In this document: in pieces, positions 1 to 6,590 of the stretch
Position numbering within the stretch: position 1 is the first letter of the stretch
Layout of the letters: each line of letters opens with the position of its first letter
NCBI GenBank assembly: GCA_002497895.1
Contig: DAFD01000005.1
Span: 1 to 10,540, forward strand
DNA from: Euryarchaeota archaeon UBA175
Lineage (GTDB): Archaea > Thermoplasmatota > Poseidoniia > Poseidoniales > Thalassarchaeaceae
Direction: 5' to 3'
Length of the DNA stretch: 10,540 bases
Translations under genes and position numbers: made by a program
The notes under the pieces: generated by a model
Database searches by the model: none
What the model saw: the letters and a program-made list of their open reading frames with translations, nothing else
Told to the model about the DNA's origin: nothing

Positions 1-66
1 CCGACGCGCATGGCTCTGCTCTGCAGAAGTCTCGGCGTCAAAGTTCCAAAGAAGGTGAAGTCATGA
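1..66 (+). CDS. pyrB: Aspartate carbamoyltransferase catalytic chain, C-terminal end (partial)
   Basis: Frame 1 is open from the window edge to a TGA at 64-66 and encodes 21 residues beginning PTRMALLC. The R-M-A-L-L stretch followed by a short basic tail looks like the last helix of archaeal aspartate carbamoyltransferase catalytic chains, where a similar P-x-R-M-A-L-L segment precedes the terminus. The stop overlaps the start of the pyrI-like gene in an ATGA, which is the usual pyrB-pyrI order. The enzyme condenses carbamoyl phosphate with aspartate in the first committed step of pyrimidine synthesis. The assignment rests on a short tail plus the neighbour, so it is good but not certain. 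The active site lies outside the window. Confidence 0.8.
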   Translation, partial: PTRMALLCRSLGVKVPKKVKS

Positions 67-530
67 GTGAAATGAGGCGTGTCACCGCAATCTGCAACGG
101 CACTGTTGTCGACCACATTCCAGCTGGTAAGGCGCTGCAAGTGATGCAGATGCTACGTGTTGATGTTGGCCGCTCGAACCCAATCAGCCTCGTGATGAAT
201 GTGCCTAGCGGAAAGGTTGGGCGGAAGGATGTGCTGAAGATTGAGGATCGCGAGTTGACTCAGGTTGAACTCGACCGACTCGCACTGATCGCTCCTCACG
301 CCTCGGTCGCAATCATCCGCAATTACAGCGTGGCCGAGAAGCGTGAGATTGAACTGGGTGAGGAATTGGTGAATATCGCGCGCTGTTCCTTCTGGAATTG
401 TATCACTCAGAACACGCGCGAGCCGCTACCACACAAGTTGCGAGTTGTCAGCGAAGATCCGCTCGATGTTCGCTGCGCTTACTGTGGACGAACACAATCG
501 ATTGATGAAATGGCAGATTCCATTCTTTGA
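63..530 (+). CDS. pyrI: Aspartate carbamoyltransferase regulatory chain PyrI
   Basis: This 155-residue protein matches PyrI in length and layout. PyrI binds nucleotide effectors and holds the catalytic PyrB trimers together in the cytoplasmic holoenzyme. Residues 7-100 form the allosteric domain and include the family motifs GTVVDHIP (residues 13-20), NVPSGKVGRKD (46-56) and LALIAPHA (73-80). The C-terminal zinc domain has all four ligands as C108-x4-C113 and C138-x2-C141, with nearly the same spacing and numbering as the E. coli protein. The ATG at 63 overlaps the upstream pyrB stop (ATGA) and has an AAGGTGA Shine-Dalgarno site at 52-58, so the start is well supported. The pair is probably translationally coupled. 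Nothing suggests loss of function. Confidence 0.96.
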   Translation: MSEMRRVTAICNGTVVDHIPAGKALQVMQMLRVDVGRSNPISLVMNVPSGKVGRKDVLKIEDRELTQVELDRLALIAPHASVAIIRNYSVAEKREIELGEELVNIARCSFWNCITQNTREPLPHKLRVVSEDPLDVRCAYCGRTQSIDEMADSIL

Positions 531-958
531 AACTACAGAGGCATAGGGGGAGATTTGCTCTGGTTCGTATCCAAGCCGTCTATGATGGCGGACTTCGATG
601 CACTGCGACCCATGGGCCGTCAGGAGAGACTCTCGTCACTGATGCTCCCGTCGACAACAAAGGGAAGGGTGAGTCATTCTCTCCTACTGATTTGTTGGCA
701 ACTTCGATGCTAAATTGTATGATGACAATTATTGCGATTGCTGCTGATTCTCGAGGGCTGGATGTAGCTGGAATGAACGGCTCGGTGGAGAAGATCATGG
801 CTGGAGGACCTCGACGAGTGGCTCGACTTGAGGTTGAAATCACGATGCCCGCAGAACTGAGTTCGGAAGATCGAGAATTCCTCATCAAGCGTGCGATGGC
901 TTGCCCAGTTCACAAGTCTGTCAGCGATCATATGGAACTGGATGTCAACTTCAATTGA
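527..958 (+). CDS. OsmC/Ohr-family protein (probable thiol peroxidase)
   Basis: The product has the OsmC fold signature: a GGLRC..THGPSG start, a DAPVDN.GKGESFSPTDLLA block (residues 39-58), one conserved cysteine in LNCMM (C64) and the second in CPVHKS (C126). In characterised OsmC/Ohr proteins this cysteine pair reduces organic hydroperoxides, so a cytoplasmic peroxide-defence role is likely; the substrate is unknown. The start is unusual because no ATG or GTG lies ahead of the conserved domain. A TTG at 527 overlaps the pyrI stop (TTGA) and adds 11 residues that the family usually lacks. A CTG at 560 sits 7 nt after a GGGGGAG site (546-552) and would give a protein beginning just before the first beta strand. 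The 3' end overlaps the opposing thiolase gene by 8 bp. Clustering with pyrBI shows no obvious pathway link. Confidence 0.93.
   Translation: MKLQRHRGRFALVRIQAVYDGGLRCTATHGPSGETLVTDAPVDNKGKGESFSPTDLLATSMLNCMMTIIAIAADSRGLDVAGMNGSVEKIMAGGPRRVARLEVEITMPAELSSEDREFLIKRAMACPVHKSVSDHMELDVNFN
546..552 (+). promoter_or_regulatory. Shine-Dalgarno-like GGGGGAG inside the 5' end of the OsmC ORF
   Basis: A purine run, GGGGGAG, lies 16 nt after the pyrI stop and 7 nt before an in-frame CTG (560-562). Its position argues that translation of the OsmC gene may start at the CTG rather than at the overlapping TTG (527). It could also be coincidental coding sequence for R-G-R. Confidence 0.35.
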
Positions 959-1958
959 TACCAGATTCACTGAGCCAGGTCTTCATCGTGCAAGATTGGC
1001 AAACCGGGCGACTGGTAATTTCCCCACACTCCTGGCAATTTGTGACTGCGCTGTGCGGATCTCCACGCGCCTCACGATGCAATTCACGAATCTGTTCGAG
1101 CGCGTGTAATAGTCCATGTCGCGCGCCTGGGCTTTGAGCCTCAAGCGCGGCCACGATTGCCCGGCTCTGTTGTCGCATTGCACCCGGAGCGTGCGGACAA
1201 TCTCCATGGTGGATTGGCATACCCTTGGCGAATGCGTAGGCATGAATTTCCTGCTCCGGAATCCATCGAAGAGGGACGATGCGAGGAGCAAGTCCCTCGA
1301 TTGGCGTATCGGTGTGTGGGGCGAGACGAACACTGCGCTCAATCTCACCCTTCTGCAAATTCATCAAAATCGACTGTGCCATGTCGTCGAGGTTGTGACC
1401 GAGTGCCATCACGTCAGCGTTGACTTTCTCAGCGAGAGCGTTGAGGCTTTGCCGGCGGAAAACTCCACAATACGAGCATGGCATCATTCCCTTGGCCTCA
1501 GAGTTATTTTCGGCTATAACTGGCATCCTGCGGACTACCTCGTCCATGCGCTCGTAGCCCATTTCTTCGTAGGATAGAGTGACGAACTCGATGCCAAGCG
1601 ACTCTGCGAGTTCTCGTGCGCACTCCAATGAGGGTGCTCGGTAACCATCGATTCCTTCGTCGACGCAACCTGCGACGATATGCACGTCTCGCCGTTTAGA
1701 GATGATGTCGACGAGCATATCGAGAAGGACTGCTGAATCCTTACCGCCCGAGATACAAGCAAGGATGGTGAAAGGGCGGCCATCTTCGTGTCTTGCGTCC
1801 TTAGGGAGTACCAATTGATTGCGCAAATCCTTCGATACACGCTTGCGTATCGACCGTCCTAGATGGTAGGCGCAGAAGTGCTGCCCGCTGTATTCCTGAT
1901 GCAGTATTGCGGGCTTTCCGCAGCGGCTGCAGCCTTGGATGCTGATGCCTTCTGCCAT
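951..1958 (-). CDS. ttuA: tRNA 2-thiouridine synthetase, TtuA/Ncs6 (CTU1) family
   Basis: This cytoplasmic ATP-pyrophosphatase is predicted to adenylate a tRNA uridine and replace its O2 with sulfur. Family members act at U54 (TtuA) or at wobble U34 (Ncs6), with sulfur supplied by a ubiquitin-like carrier. The 335 residues show an N-terminal zinc knuckle (C10, C13, C29, H32), the PP-loop SGGKDS (70-75), the C161-x2-C164 pair, GHNLDD (187-192) and C254 in a GDCPHA motif. C161, C164 and C254 correspond to the three cysteines that bind the 4Fe-4S cluster in studied TtuA proteins. A C-terminal zinc ribbon follows (C308, C311, C320, C323). All key residues are present. The ATG at 1958 places the zinc knuckle at the usual distance from the terminus. 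The sequence alone does not decide between U54 and U34. No sulfur-carrier gene is visible nearby. Confidence 0.94.
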   Translation of the reverse strand: MAEGISIQGCSRCGKPAILHQEYSGQHFCAYHLGRSIRKRVSKDLRNQLVLPKDARHEDGRPFTILACISGGKDSAVLLDMLVDIISKRRDVHIVAGCVDEGIDGYRAPSLECARELAESLGIEFVTLSYEEMGYERMDEVVRRMPVIAENNSEAKGMMPCSYCGVFRRQSLNALAEKVNADVMALGHNLDDMAQSILMNLQKGEIERSVRLAPHTDTPIEGLAPRIVPLRWIPEQEIHAYAFAKGMPIHHGDCPHAPGAMRQQSRAIVAALEAQSPGARHGLLHALEQIRELHREARGDPHSAVTNCQECGEITSRPVCQSCTMKTWLSESGIN

Positions 1959-2063
1959 GTTCGTTCGGCAGACCTCTGCGGCTTGAACCCAACTACAAGG
2001 CCGAAAGCACCGCCATCTACGCCAATCGGTGCATTGATGGGCATAAAACGCTGCACGCGGCCC

Positions 2064-2315
2064 ATGAGTGAGGTGCGCAATCTACCCGGACGCGCCGCCA
2101 CACCTGGTAAGCGCACCTCTCCTTGGAAGGAGCGGATTGTCCTCATCACCTGTATCGTGGGAGTTTGGCAGATTGGGGATGAGGTCATCGGTGCGCTCGA
2201 CCCTCACATTGGTTGGTGGGCCAAGCCAGCAGCCGTAATTGGCCTGGGCCTACTCGCTCTCATAGTAGCTAACCAACTGATTCTATTCATAGAAAAATTG
2301 CAAGGAGTCCGCTGA
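2064..2315 (+). CDS. Small two-helix membrane protein, unknown function
   Basis: I do not recognise this family. From the ATG at 2064 the product is 83 residues long. It has a short basic N-terminus with K-R and R residues, a hydrophobic segment at about residues 24-40 (IVLITCIVGVW), a short loop with D-P-H, and a longer hydrophobic helix at about residues 54-76, ending in a basic tail. The pattern suggests a hairpin in the cytoplasmic membrane. The frame stays open leftward to 1863, but that extension runs antisense to the thiolase N-terminus and has poor composition, so I reject it. An ATG at 2037 is also possible. No Shine-Dalgarno site precedes 2064; an ATAAAA at 2043-2048 could be a TATA box for a leaderless transcript beginning near the GTG at 2073. 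The gene is divergent from the thiolase and convergent with the next operon. Confidence 0.6.
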   Translation: MSEVRNLPGRAATPGKRTSPWKERIVLITCIVGVWQIGDEVIGALDPHIGWWAKPAAVIGLGLLALIVANQLILFIEKLQGVR

Positions 2316-2326
2316 TTGAGAGCGGA
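2308..2326. terminator. Hairpin between convergent genes, possible terminator
   Basis: TCCGCT and AGCGGA form a perfect 6-bp stem around a 7-nt loop. It spans the stop codon (2313-2315) of the small membrane gene and lies 25 bp from the stop of the opposing operon. The position suits a transcript end for either strand. No T-run follows on either side, so an archaeal oligo-T terminator is not supported and the call is weak. Confidence 0.3.
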
Positions 2327-2350
2327 ATCAACCATCCTAACAAGGCGTTC

Positions 2351-3568
2351 TCAAGACTCTGCGCGTGAGCCGCGCAGACTAGCAATACCTGCCTCAAGCA
2401 ATCCACTGACACGCTGCCAAGGCACTACATAGCGCATTCCGGCGACAGCCAGTAAGAACAATCCAGCCGAAATGACCTTTCCATAGGTCAATTGTAATTC
2501 GAGAGATTCAGCCACCTGACCACTCCATTGACCACCTTCCATCACGGCAACGATATCGAGCATGAGTCCATCGAATTCTAAGGCCAAAGCGGTGGTCAGA
2601 GCCACACCACAAATGATCCCAATCGTGTGAAGCACGTGGCTGTTGATCACATTGGTGAATTGTCTGACATATTCGGGATCGGACTTCGTCGCATCCGGCA
2701 GCATCACAGCGTATTCCAGATGTCCGATGACAGCATTTCCAGCCTCATGGAAGAGAAGTAGTAGGATCGCGATTCCAAGAAGATCGAAGGCAAGTGGCGA
2801 GATTAGCCCACCGTAGAGAGTCGCCTCACCGATTTGAGCTGGCAAAGGCCTCAGGCCAATACCGGAGACAGCATCGGTGATGCCCTCAAAAGTCAGCAAG
2901 GCATGAATTCCAATCACCATCAGGAAGAATCCAACCGACCAAGTCAGAGCCCGACGAGATAGACCCCAAATGCCGATGAGACCGGCGAGAATTGGAGCAA
3001 AAACTACGCCGAGGAAGAAAATCTCAACAAGCAATTGCATTGGTTGGAAAAGCGAACCAAGATGCTCAAACGGAATATGAAATCCATAACTAGAAATCCC
3101 GCTAAACCAAGAGATTAGGAACGGAATAAAGGCCCACAGTGTGACGATTCCAATTACACCTCGTCGAGTCCAAGAGCGGAAATTATCGTTGCGTGTCTGG
3201 TAGAAGATCCATGCACCAGCAAGGACGAAACACAGCGCCAAAGGAACCATTTGACTGGCGAATCCTGTCGAGTCCACGCCCATCAAGAATCGAGGAATTA
3301 TGAGACCATCCGAACCTGCGAGAATATTCGACTGGAAGGATGGTTGCTCGCTAGCCCACATCAGACCTCTCGTATGCTCATAGGATGGACACCACTCATT
3401 CCCCTCTTCGAGGAAACCTTCGTCACACGGCCCGTAGACCTCCGTCATACGGAATAGTAGCAGCATGAGGGCGGCGGTGGCGATAATCTGCAGGAAGAGA
3501 ACTTGCCACCGGCGGCGCAGGCGCGGTAGGTGGAGTGTTTGACTCGGTGGTACGCTTTCCATTGCCAT
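2351..3568 (-). CDS. Polytopic membrane protein, last gene of the DUF4350-DUF58 operon
   Basis: I do not recognise a named family. The 405-residue product begins with a basic stretch (RLRRRW, 16-21) followed by a hydrophobic helix at about 22-40. A presumed external loop of about 65 residues then carries two cysteines (C48, C60) that could form a disulfide. About seven more helices lie near 106-124, 137-155, 178-200, 208-226, 255-275, 308-330 and 363-382. The C-terminus is short and basic. An H-E-A-G-N sequence at 274-278 at the end of a helix resembles part of an HExxH metalloprotease motif but lacks the second histidine. The ATG at 3568 has a near-perfect Shine-Dalgarno site, while a second ATG lies two codons in. 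The gene follows the DUF58 gene after 36 bp on the same strand, so it is probably its membrane partner, which is inferred only from position. Confidence 0.85.
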   Translation of the reverse strand: MAMESVPPSQTLHLPRLRRRWQVLFLQIIATAALMLLLFRMTEVYGPCDEGFLEEGNEWCPSYEHTRGLMWASEQPSFQSNILAGSDGLIIPRFLMGVDSTGFASQMVPLALCFVLAGAWIFYQTRNDNFRSWTRRGVIGIVTLWAFIPFLISWFSGISSYGFHIPFEHLGSLFQPMQLLVEIFFLGVVFAPILAGLIGIWGLSRRALTWSVGFFLMVIGIHALLTFEGITDAVSGIGLRPLPAQIGEATLYGGLISPLAFDLLGIAILLLLFHEAGNAVIGHLEYAVMLPDATKSDPEYVRQFTNVINSHVLHTIGIICGVALTTALALEFDGLMLDIVAVMEGGQWSGQVAESLELQLTYGKVISAGLFLLAVAGMRYVVPWQRVSGLLEAGIASLRGSRAES

Positions 3569-3572
3569 TCTC

Positions 3573-3583
3573 TCACCTCCTTT
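3573..3583 (-). promoter_or_regulatory. Strong ribosome binding site of the polytopic membrane gene
   Basis: Read on the minus strand, this is AAAGGAGGTGA, ending 4 nt before the ATG at 3568. It is close to a full anti-16S match, fixes the start, and allows independent translation after the DUF58 gene stops at 3605. Confidence 0.85.
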
Positions 3584-3604
3584 TCTTATCGCTGATTTTT
3601 GATT

Positions 3605-4858
3605 CTAGACTGTCTTCACCTGTAGGAGAGCCTGCGACAATTCGATGTCAGGCATCCAATCGATTACTTTGGCTCCATAACCAGAAATTGCCGTGAGGCG
3701 ATTCTGGCGTTCGAGTTTGAGGACCTCGTAAGACATACGAGGAATACGACTGACAAGACGCTCAAGGTCGATGCTACTCGGAGAGAGTACGATGACCTCG
3801 TGACCCTTGCCTGCAAGATTGCGGATTGCTGGTAGTGTGGTTCCGTCTCCCTCGAGGCTACTGATAATGAATACAGGTGAACCGCGGCTAATACGAGAGG
3901 TCATCGCATTGGTGACCGCTTGCAGCGGCATGCTGCCCTTTGCCTCGACTCCAGCAAGCATGCTGAGAGTCTTGTAGTACTGCTTGTCACCAGTTTCTGG
4001 TGGTAAGTAATTCATCCTGTCACCGAATGTAACGATCGATACAGAGTCCCGGCGTCGGATGAAATAATTTGCAATCGACGCCGCAGCAACCGTACCCATT
4101 TCAAGCGGATTTTTCAGCACGGTTCCAATACGTGCGATGTCGCGTGTATCGAGAATAATGAAGACGTCCGTGACAGCGTCACGAGTCTTCTCATTGACCA
4201 TCAGCTCACCGGTGCGAGCGAAGGCCTTCCAATTGATCATGCGGAAAGCATCACCTGGCAGATACTCACGCAGAGAGTAGAATTCCATTCCTTGCCCAGG
4301 AGTCTTGAGTGTGGTTGCACCGGTGTACATCTTAGGAACATTCGAGCGAAGAAGAGCCTCTTCGACCTCACGCACCTGAGGGAAGACTGTGATGTCGGTG
4401 CGGTCCTTGACGCGGGATTCGTTGGTGAAGAGATTGAACGCGTTTCGGTGTCGGACCGAGACGGGACCAATCGTGTAATGCCCGCGCAGCGGGCAACGGA
4501 CCGTGTATCGCATCGTTGCCGATTGACCCGGTCCGAGATTCATTCGCATCTGATTGATGCCGCGTCGCATTTTCATCTCATGCGGCACATTGTCGAACAC
4601 CTCGAGCAATTGTGTTCGACGATACGAGTTGTTCGTGACACTCACCTCGACTAGTACGTCGTCACCCTTGTACACATTTTGGGCAGAAATGTTGCGTGTT
4701 ACCTCAAGGTCCGAGTGTCCTGTGACCCAGCCATTGATGACCAAGAAGGCAACAAAAGTGAGTCCGATGATCATCAGTTGGAAGTGAGAAATCATCATTC
4801 CAACGAGAATCAGTGAGATTCCACTGGTTAGCATGATTGCAGCCTTACGTGTCCACAT
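3605..4858 (-). CDS. DUF58-family protein (BatA/MoxR-associated), membrane anchored
   Basis: The 417-residue product has two closely spaced hydrophobic segments at about 7-41, then a beta-rich domain (about 50-160) resembling the CARDB-like part of DUF58 proteins. The family hallmark follows at about 188-223: G-M-E-F-YSLREYLPGD, then R-M-INWKAFAR-TGELMVNE. A von Willebrand A-like Rossmann region runs from residue 230 (DVFIILDTRD) to the end. The metal site normally reads DxSxS, but here it is D237-T-R-D240, so metal-dependent adhesion may be weakened. DUF58 proteins usually pair with a MoxR AAA ATPase in envelope or stress clusters; none is visible here. The ATG at 4858 overlaps the upstream stop as TAATG, with a GAGGAG run a few codons upstream, so the two genes are likely co-translated. 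The biochemical function is unknown. Confidence 0.92.
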   Translation of the reverse strand: MWTRKAAIMLTSGISLILVGMMISHFQLMIIGLTFVAFLVINGWVTGHSDLEVTRNISAQNVYKGDDVLVEVSVTNNSYRRTQLLEVFDNVPHEMKMRRGINQMRMNLGPGQSATMRYTVRCPLRGHYTIGPVSVRHRNAFNLFTNESRVKDRTDITVFPQVREVEEALLRSNVPKMYTGATTLKTPGQGMEFYSLREYLPGDAFRMINWKAFARTGELMVNEKTRDAVTDVFIILDTRDIARIGTVLKNPLEMGTVAAASIANYFIRRRDSVSIVTFGDRMNYLPPETGDKQYYKTLSMLAGVEAKGSMPLQAVTNAMTSRISRGSPVFIISSLEGDGTTLPAIRNLAGKGHEVIVLSPSSIDLERLVSRIPRMSYEVLKLERQNRLTAISGYGAKVIDWMPDIELSQALLQVKTV

Positions 4859-6567
4859 TAGGCATCACTCTCCTCATTGGTCTGGCCCCAGGCCTTGATT
4901 CGCTTAATGATTCCAACAAGTTCGTCAGGCTTGTAACGCCGGTCCTCGAAGATGAATTGGACGAGTACGGGGTCCTCGACCATACGTTGGAGTTCGATAG
5001 CTGGTAAGGCATCGAACTCCTCGCGCGACAACGTGTTGAGATTACGCACCCTGCTCAATAACACCTGTCTGATCTTCCCCGGGCGCTGGTAGTATTCGTA
5101 GCGACGGGCGTCTCCAAATCCATAGTAGATGATGCGGAAGACGTGGCGCCAGTCCTCTGGATCGTCCTTGCGGATGAGGACTGCCTCAAGTATGATGAAT
5201 AGGGTCAGGAACAGAATGAGCATCGCCATCCAATCGTTGGTGAAGTAGACGAGAACGTAGTACAGCAGGTTGTATGTATCCCCCATTGGAGTCTCCTGCT
5301 GGTGGCGAGATTCATCGAAGATGATGATCGCCTCTTCTCCAGCGTTGGTGCTTGTGTTTCCAAGGAGGAGTGCTTCGGCGATGATGTCGAGCGCCCACTT
5401 GCGGTTATCGTTAACCGGCACTGAATCCTCGTAGATGCTGGACGGTCCCGCTTCGTAAAGCGAGTTAATCAGTAGCGAGCCATCACTGAGAAAGTGAACT
5501 CTTCCCGATGTTGCGTCGAGGCACATTCTGTCAACACAGTATCGTACATATACAGCGAACGGACCTTGCTCATCGCCAGCGATTCCGGCCGCTTCGAAGC
5601 CGACAGTCAAGTTACCGTCATCATTCGTATCGAGGTACGAATCGAGAGTGCTGGCGCTGATTGCGTAACGATTCTCAGCCGGATTGAAAGCGCCATCCTT
5701 CTCGAATGCAGAGGGTGAATTGGTCAACAAATTGTAATTCTCAGAGAAATCCCAATCACCCGATTCTTCATCCCAACGATGGGCACATAGGCCAACGTTT
5801 TGTGCAGTGATGACTCCACCGACATTCGGATTATACGGCTCGTCATCGAGAAGGTCGATGATGCCGTCCATGTCTAAATCACGCAAGCACGGATGCATTG
5901 CCATCGCAACCGAACCGGACGTTGAAGTGAAATTGTAAGCGGAAGTTTCGTTGACCCAGACGAAATTGAAGTCGAGTTCACGGGCCCATGCCTCACCATC
6001 GTAGAGGTGATGACCGGAGTAGCTGAGTCCGTATTCATCAGCGAGACCTGCGGAATAACCGAAGTCATCCATCAGCATGAGAGTGCCTCCTGAATCAACG
6101 AAATCCTCGATCGCCTTGATTTCTGAACTCGTGTAACCGTCTGCTTCTCGGAAGTCGACTATGGTTTCATCACCCGTGAACTTTGGAAGAGATATGGTAT
6201 CGCGTTCGACTCCCGAGATAACGAAAATTGATTGCTCGGGGTTATCGATCTCTGCGAGCAATAGCGGACTCGAAATGAGAGCCGTTGTCTCGACCCCGAG
6301 ATTGGAAACTTCTTCGCGGAATCCACTGAGATCGTTCCAATCATCACCGTAAGCTGATTGCTGCTTTTCTCCGCTGATGATGTATGTTTGGAGTATTGAA
6401 AACAGCAGAATTCCGAGCATCAACCAGAAGGCTGTGGTGACCGCAAGACGGCGAGACTGCCTCGACCTGAGCCGTCTCATCCATACTCGGAAATCCGCCA
6501 TGCTGCAAGCCACCGTTCCTACGGAACGACTCACGAGCCTCAACTTCGACTTAAGACCGTTATTCAC
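4858..6567 (-). CDS. DUF4350-like membrane protein with calcium-loop-like motifs
   Basis: Counting from the GTG at 6567 the product is 569 residues long. A basic stretch (RRLRSRQSRR, 31-40) precedes a helix at about 42-63. A long presumably external domain follows to about residue 445, then a second helix (about 447-465) and a charged cytoplasmic tail of about 100 residues. The external part shows DUF4350/ThuA-like Rossmann features: ALISSPLLL (96-104), DFVDSGGTLMLMDDF (155-169) and IIIFDESRHQ (414-423). An acidic insert holds an EF-hand-like loop DLDMDGIIDLLD (230-241) and a second, less regular DTNDDGNLT (313-321), suggesting calcium binding. An ATG at 6501 (residue 23) is an equally plausible start, since the preceding 22 residues look noncoding and cover inverted repeats. 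The gene is followed by the DUF58 gene in a TAATG overlap. The molecular function is not known. Confidence 0.85.
   Translation of the reverse strand: MNNGLKSKLRLVSRSVGTVACSMADFRVWMRRLRSRQSRRLAVTTAFWLMLGILLFSILQTYIISGEKQQSAYGDDWNDLSGFREEVSNLGVETTALISSPLLLAEIDNPEQSIFVISGVERDTISLPKFTGDETIVDFREADGYTSSEIKAIEDFVDSGGTLMLMDDFGYSAGLADEYGLSYSGHHLYDGEAWARELDFNFVWVNETSAYNFTSTSGSVAMAMHPCLRDLDMDGIIDLLDDEPYNPNVGGVITAQNVGLCAHRWDEESGDWDFSENYNLLTNSPSAFEKDGAFNPAENRYAISASTLDSYLDTNDDGNLTVGFEAAGIAGDEQGPFAVYVRYCVDRMCLDATSGRVHFLSDGSLLINSLYEAGPSSIYEDSVPVNDNRKWALDIIAEALLLGNTSTNAGEEAIIIFDESRHQQETPMGDTYNLLYYVLVYFTNDWMAMLILFLTLFIILEAVLIRKDDPEDWRHVFRIIYYGFGDARRYEYYQRPGKIRQVLLSRVRNLNTLSREEFDALPAIELQRMVEDPVLVQFIFEDRRYKPDELVGIIKRIKAWGQTNEESDA
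6514..6528. repeat. Inverted repeat CGTTCC-TAC-GGAACG upstream of the ATG at 6501
   Basis: Two perfect 6-bp arms surround a 3-nt centre, 12 bp from the alternative start of the DUF4350-like gene. It could be an operator or an RNA hairpin in the leader if translation starts at 6501. If translation starts at 6567 it is inside coding sequence. Confidence 0.45.
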
Positions 6568-6578
6568 CGCTGAACGGT
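6556..6578. repeat. Inverted repeat ACCGTT-N11-AACGGT across the GTG at 6567
   Basis: Perfect 6-bp arms with an 11-nt spacer centre on the putative GTG start. The arm-to-arm distance of 17 bp is close to two helical turns, as for many dimeric regulators. It lies in the gap between the PRC-barrel gene and the membrane operon and may be a control site. Chance cannot be excluded. Confidence 0.35.
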
Positions 6579-6590
6579 ACTTGCATCGGC

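Noticed and set aside
1116..1577. Plus-strand open frame of 153 codons inside the thiolase gene
   Set aside because: The minus-strand gene carries every catalytic motif of the family; the plus-strand product has no recognisable feature.
1863..2063. N-terminal extension of the small membrane gene to an ATG at 1863
   Set aside because: It runs antisense through the zinc-knuckle codons of the thiolase gene and through the divergent spacer, is alanine-rich and low in structure, and the real domain begins after 2064.
2745..2760. Zinc metalloprotease (HExxH) in the polytopic membrane protein
   Set aside because: The sequence is H-E-x-x-N, so the second zinc histidine is missing, and no further family signature is visible.
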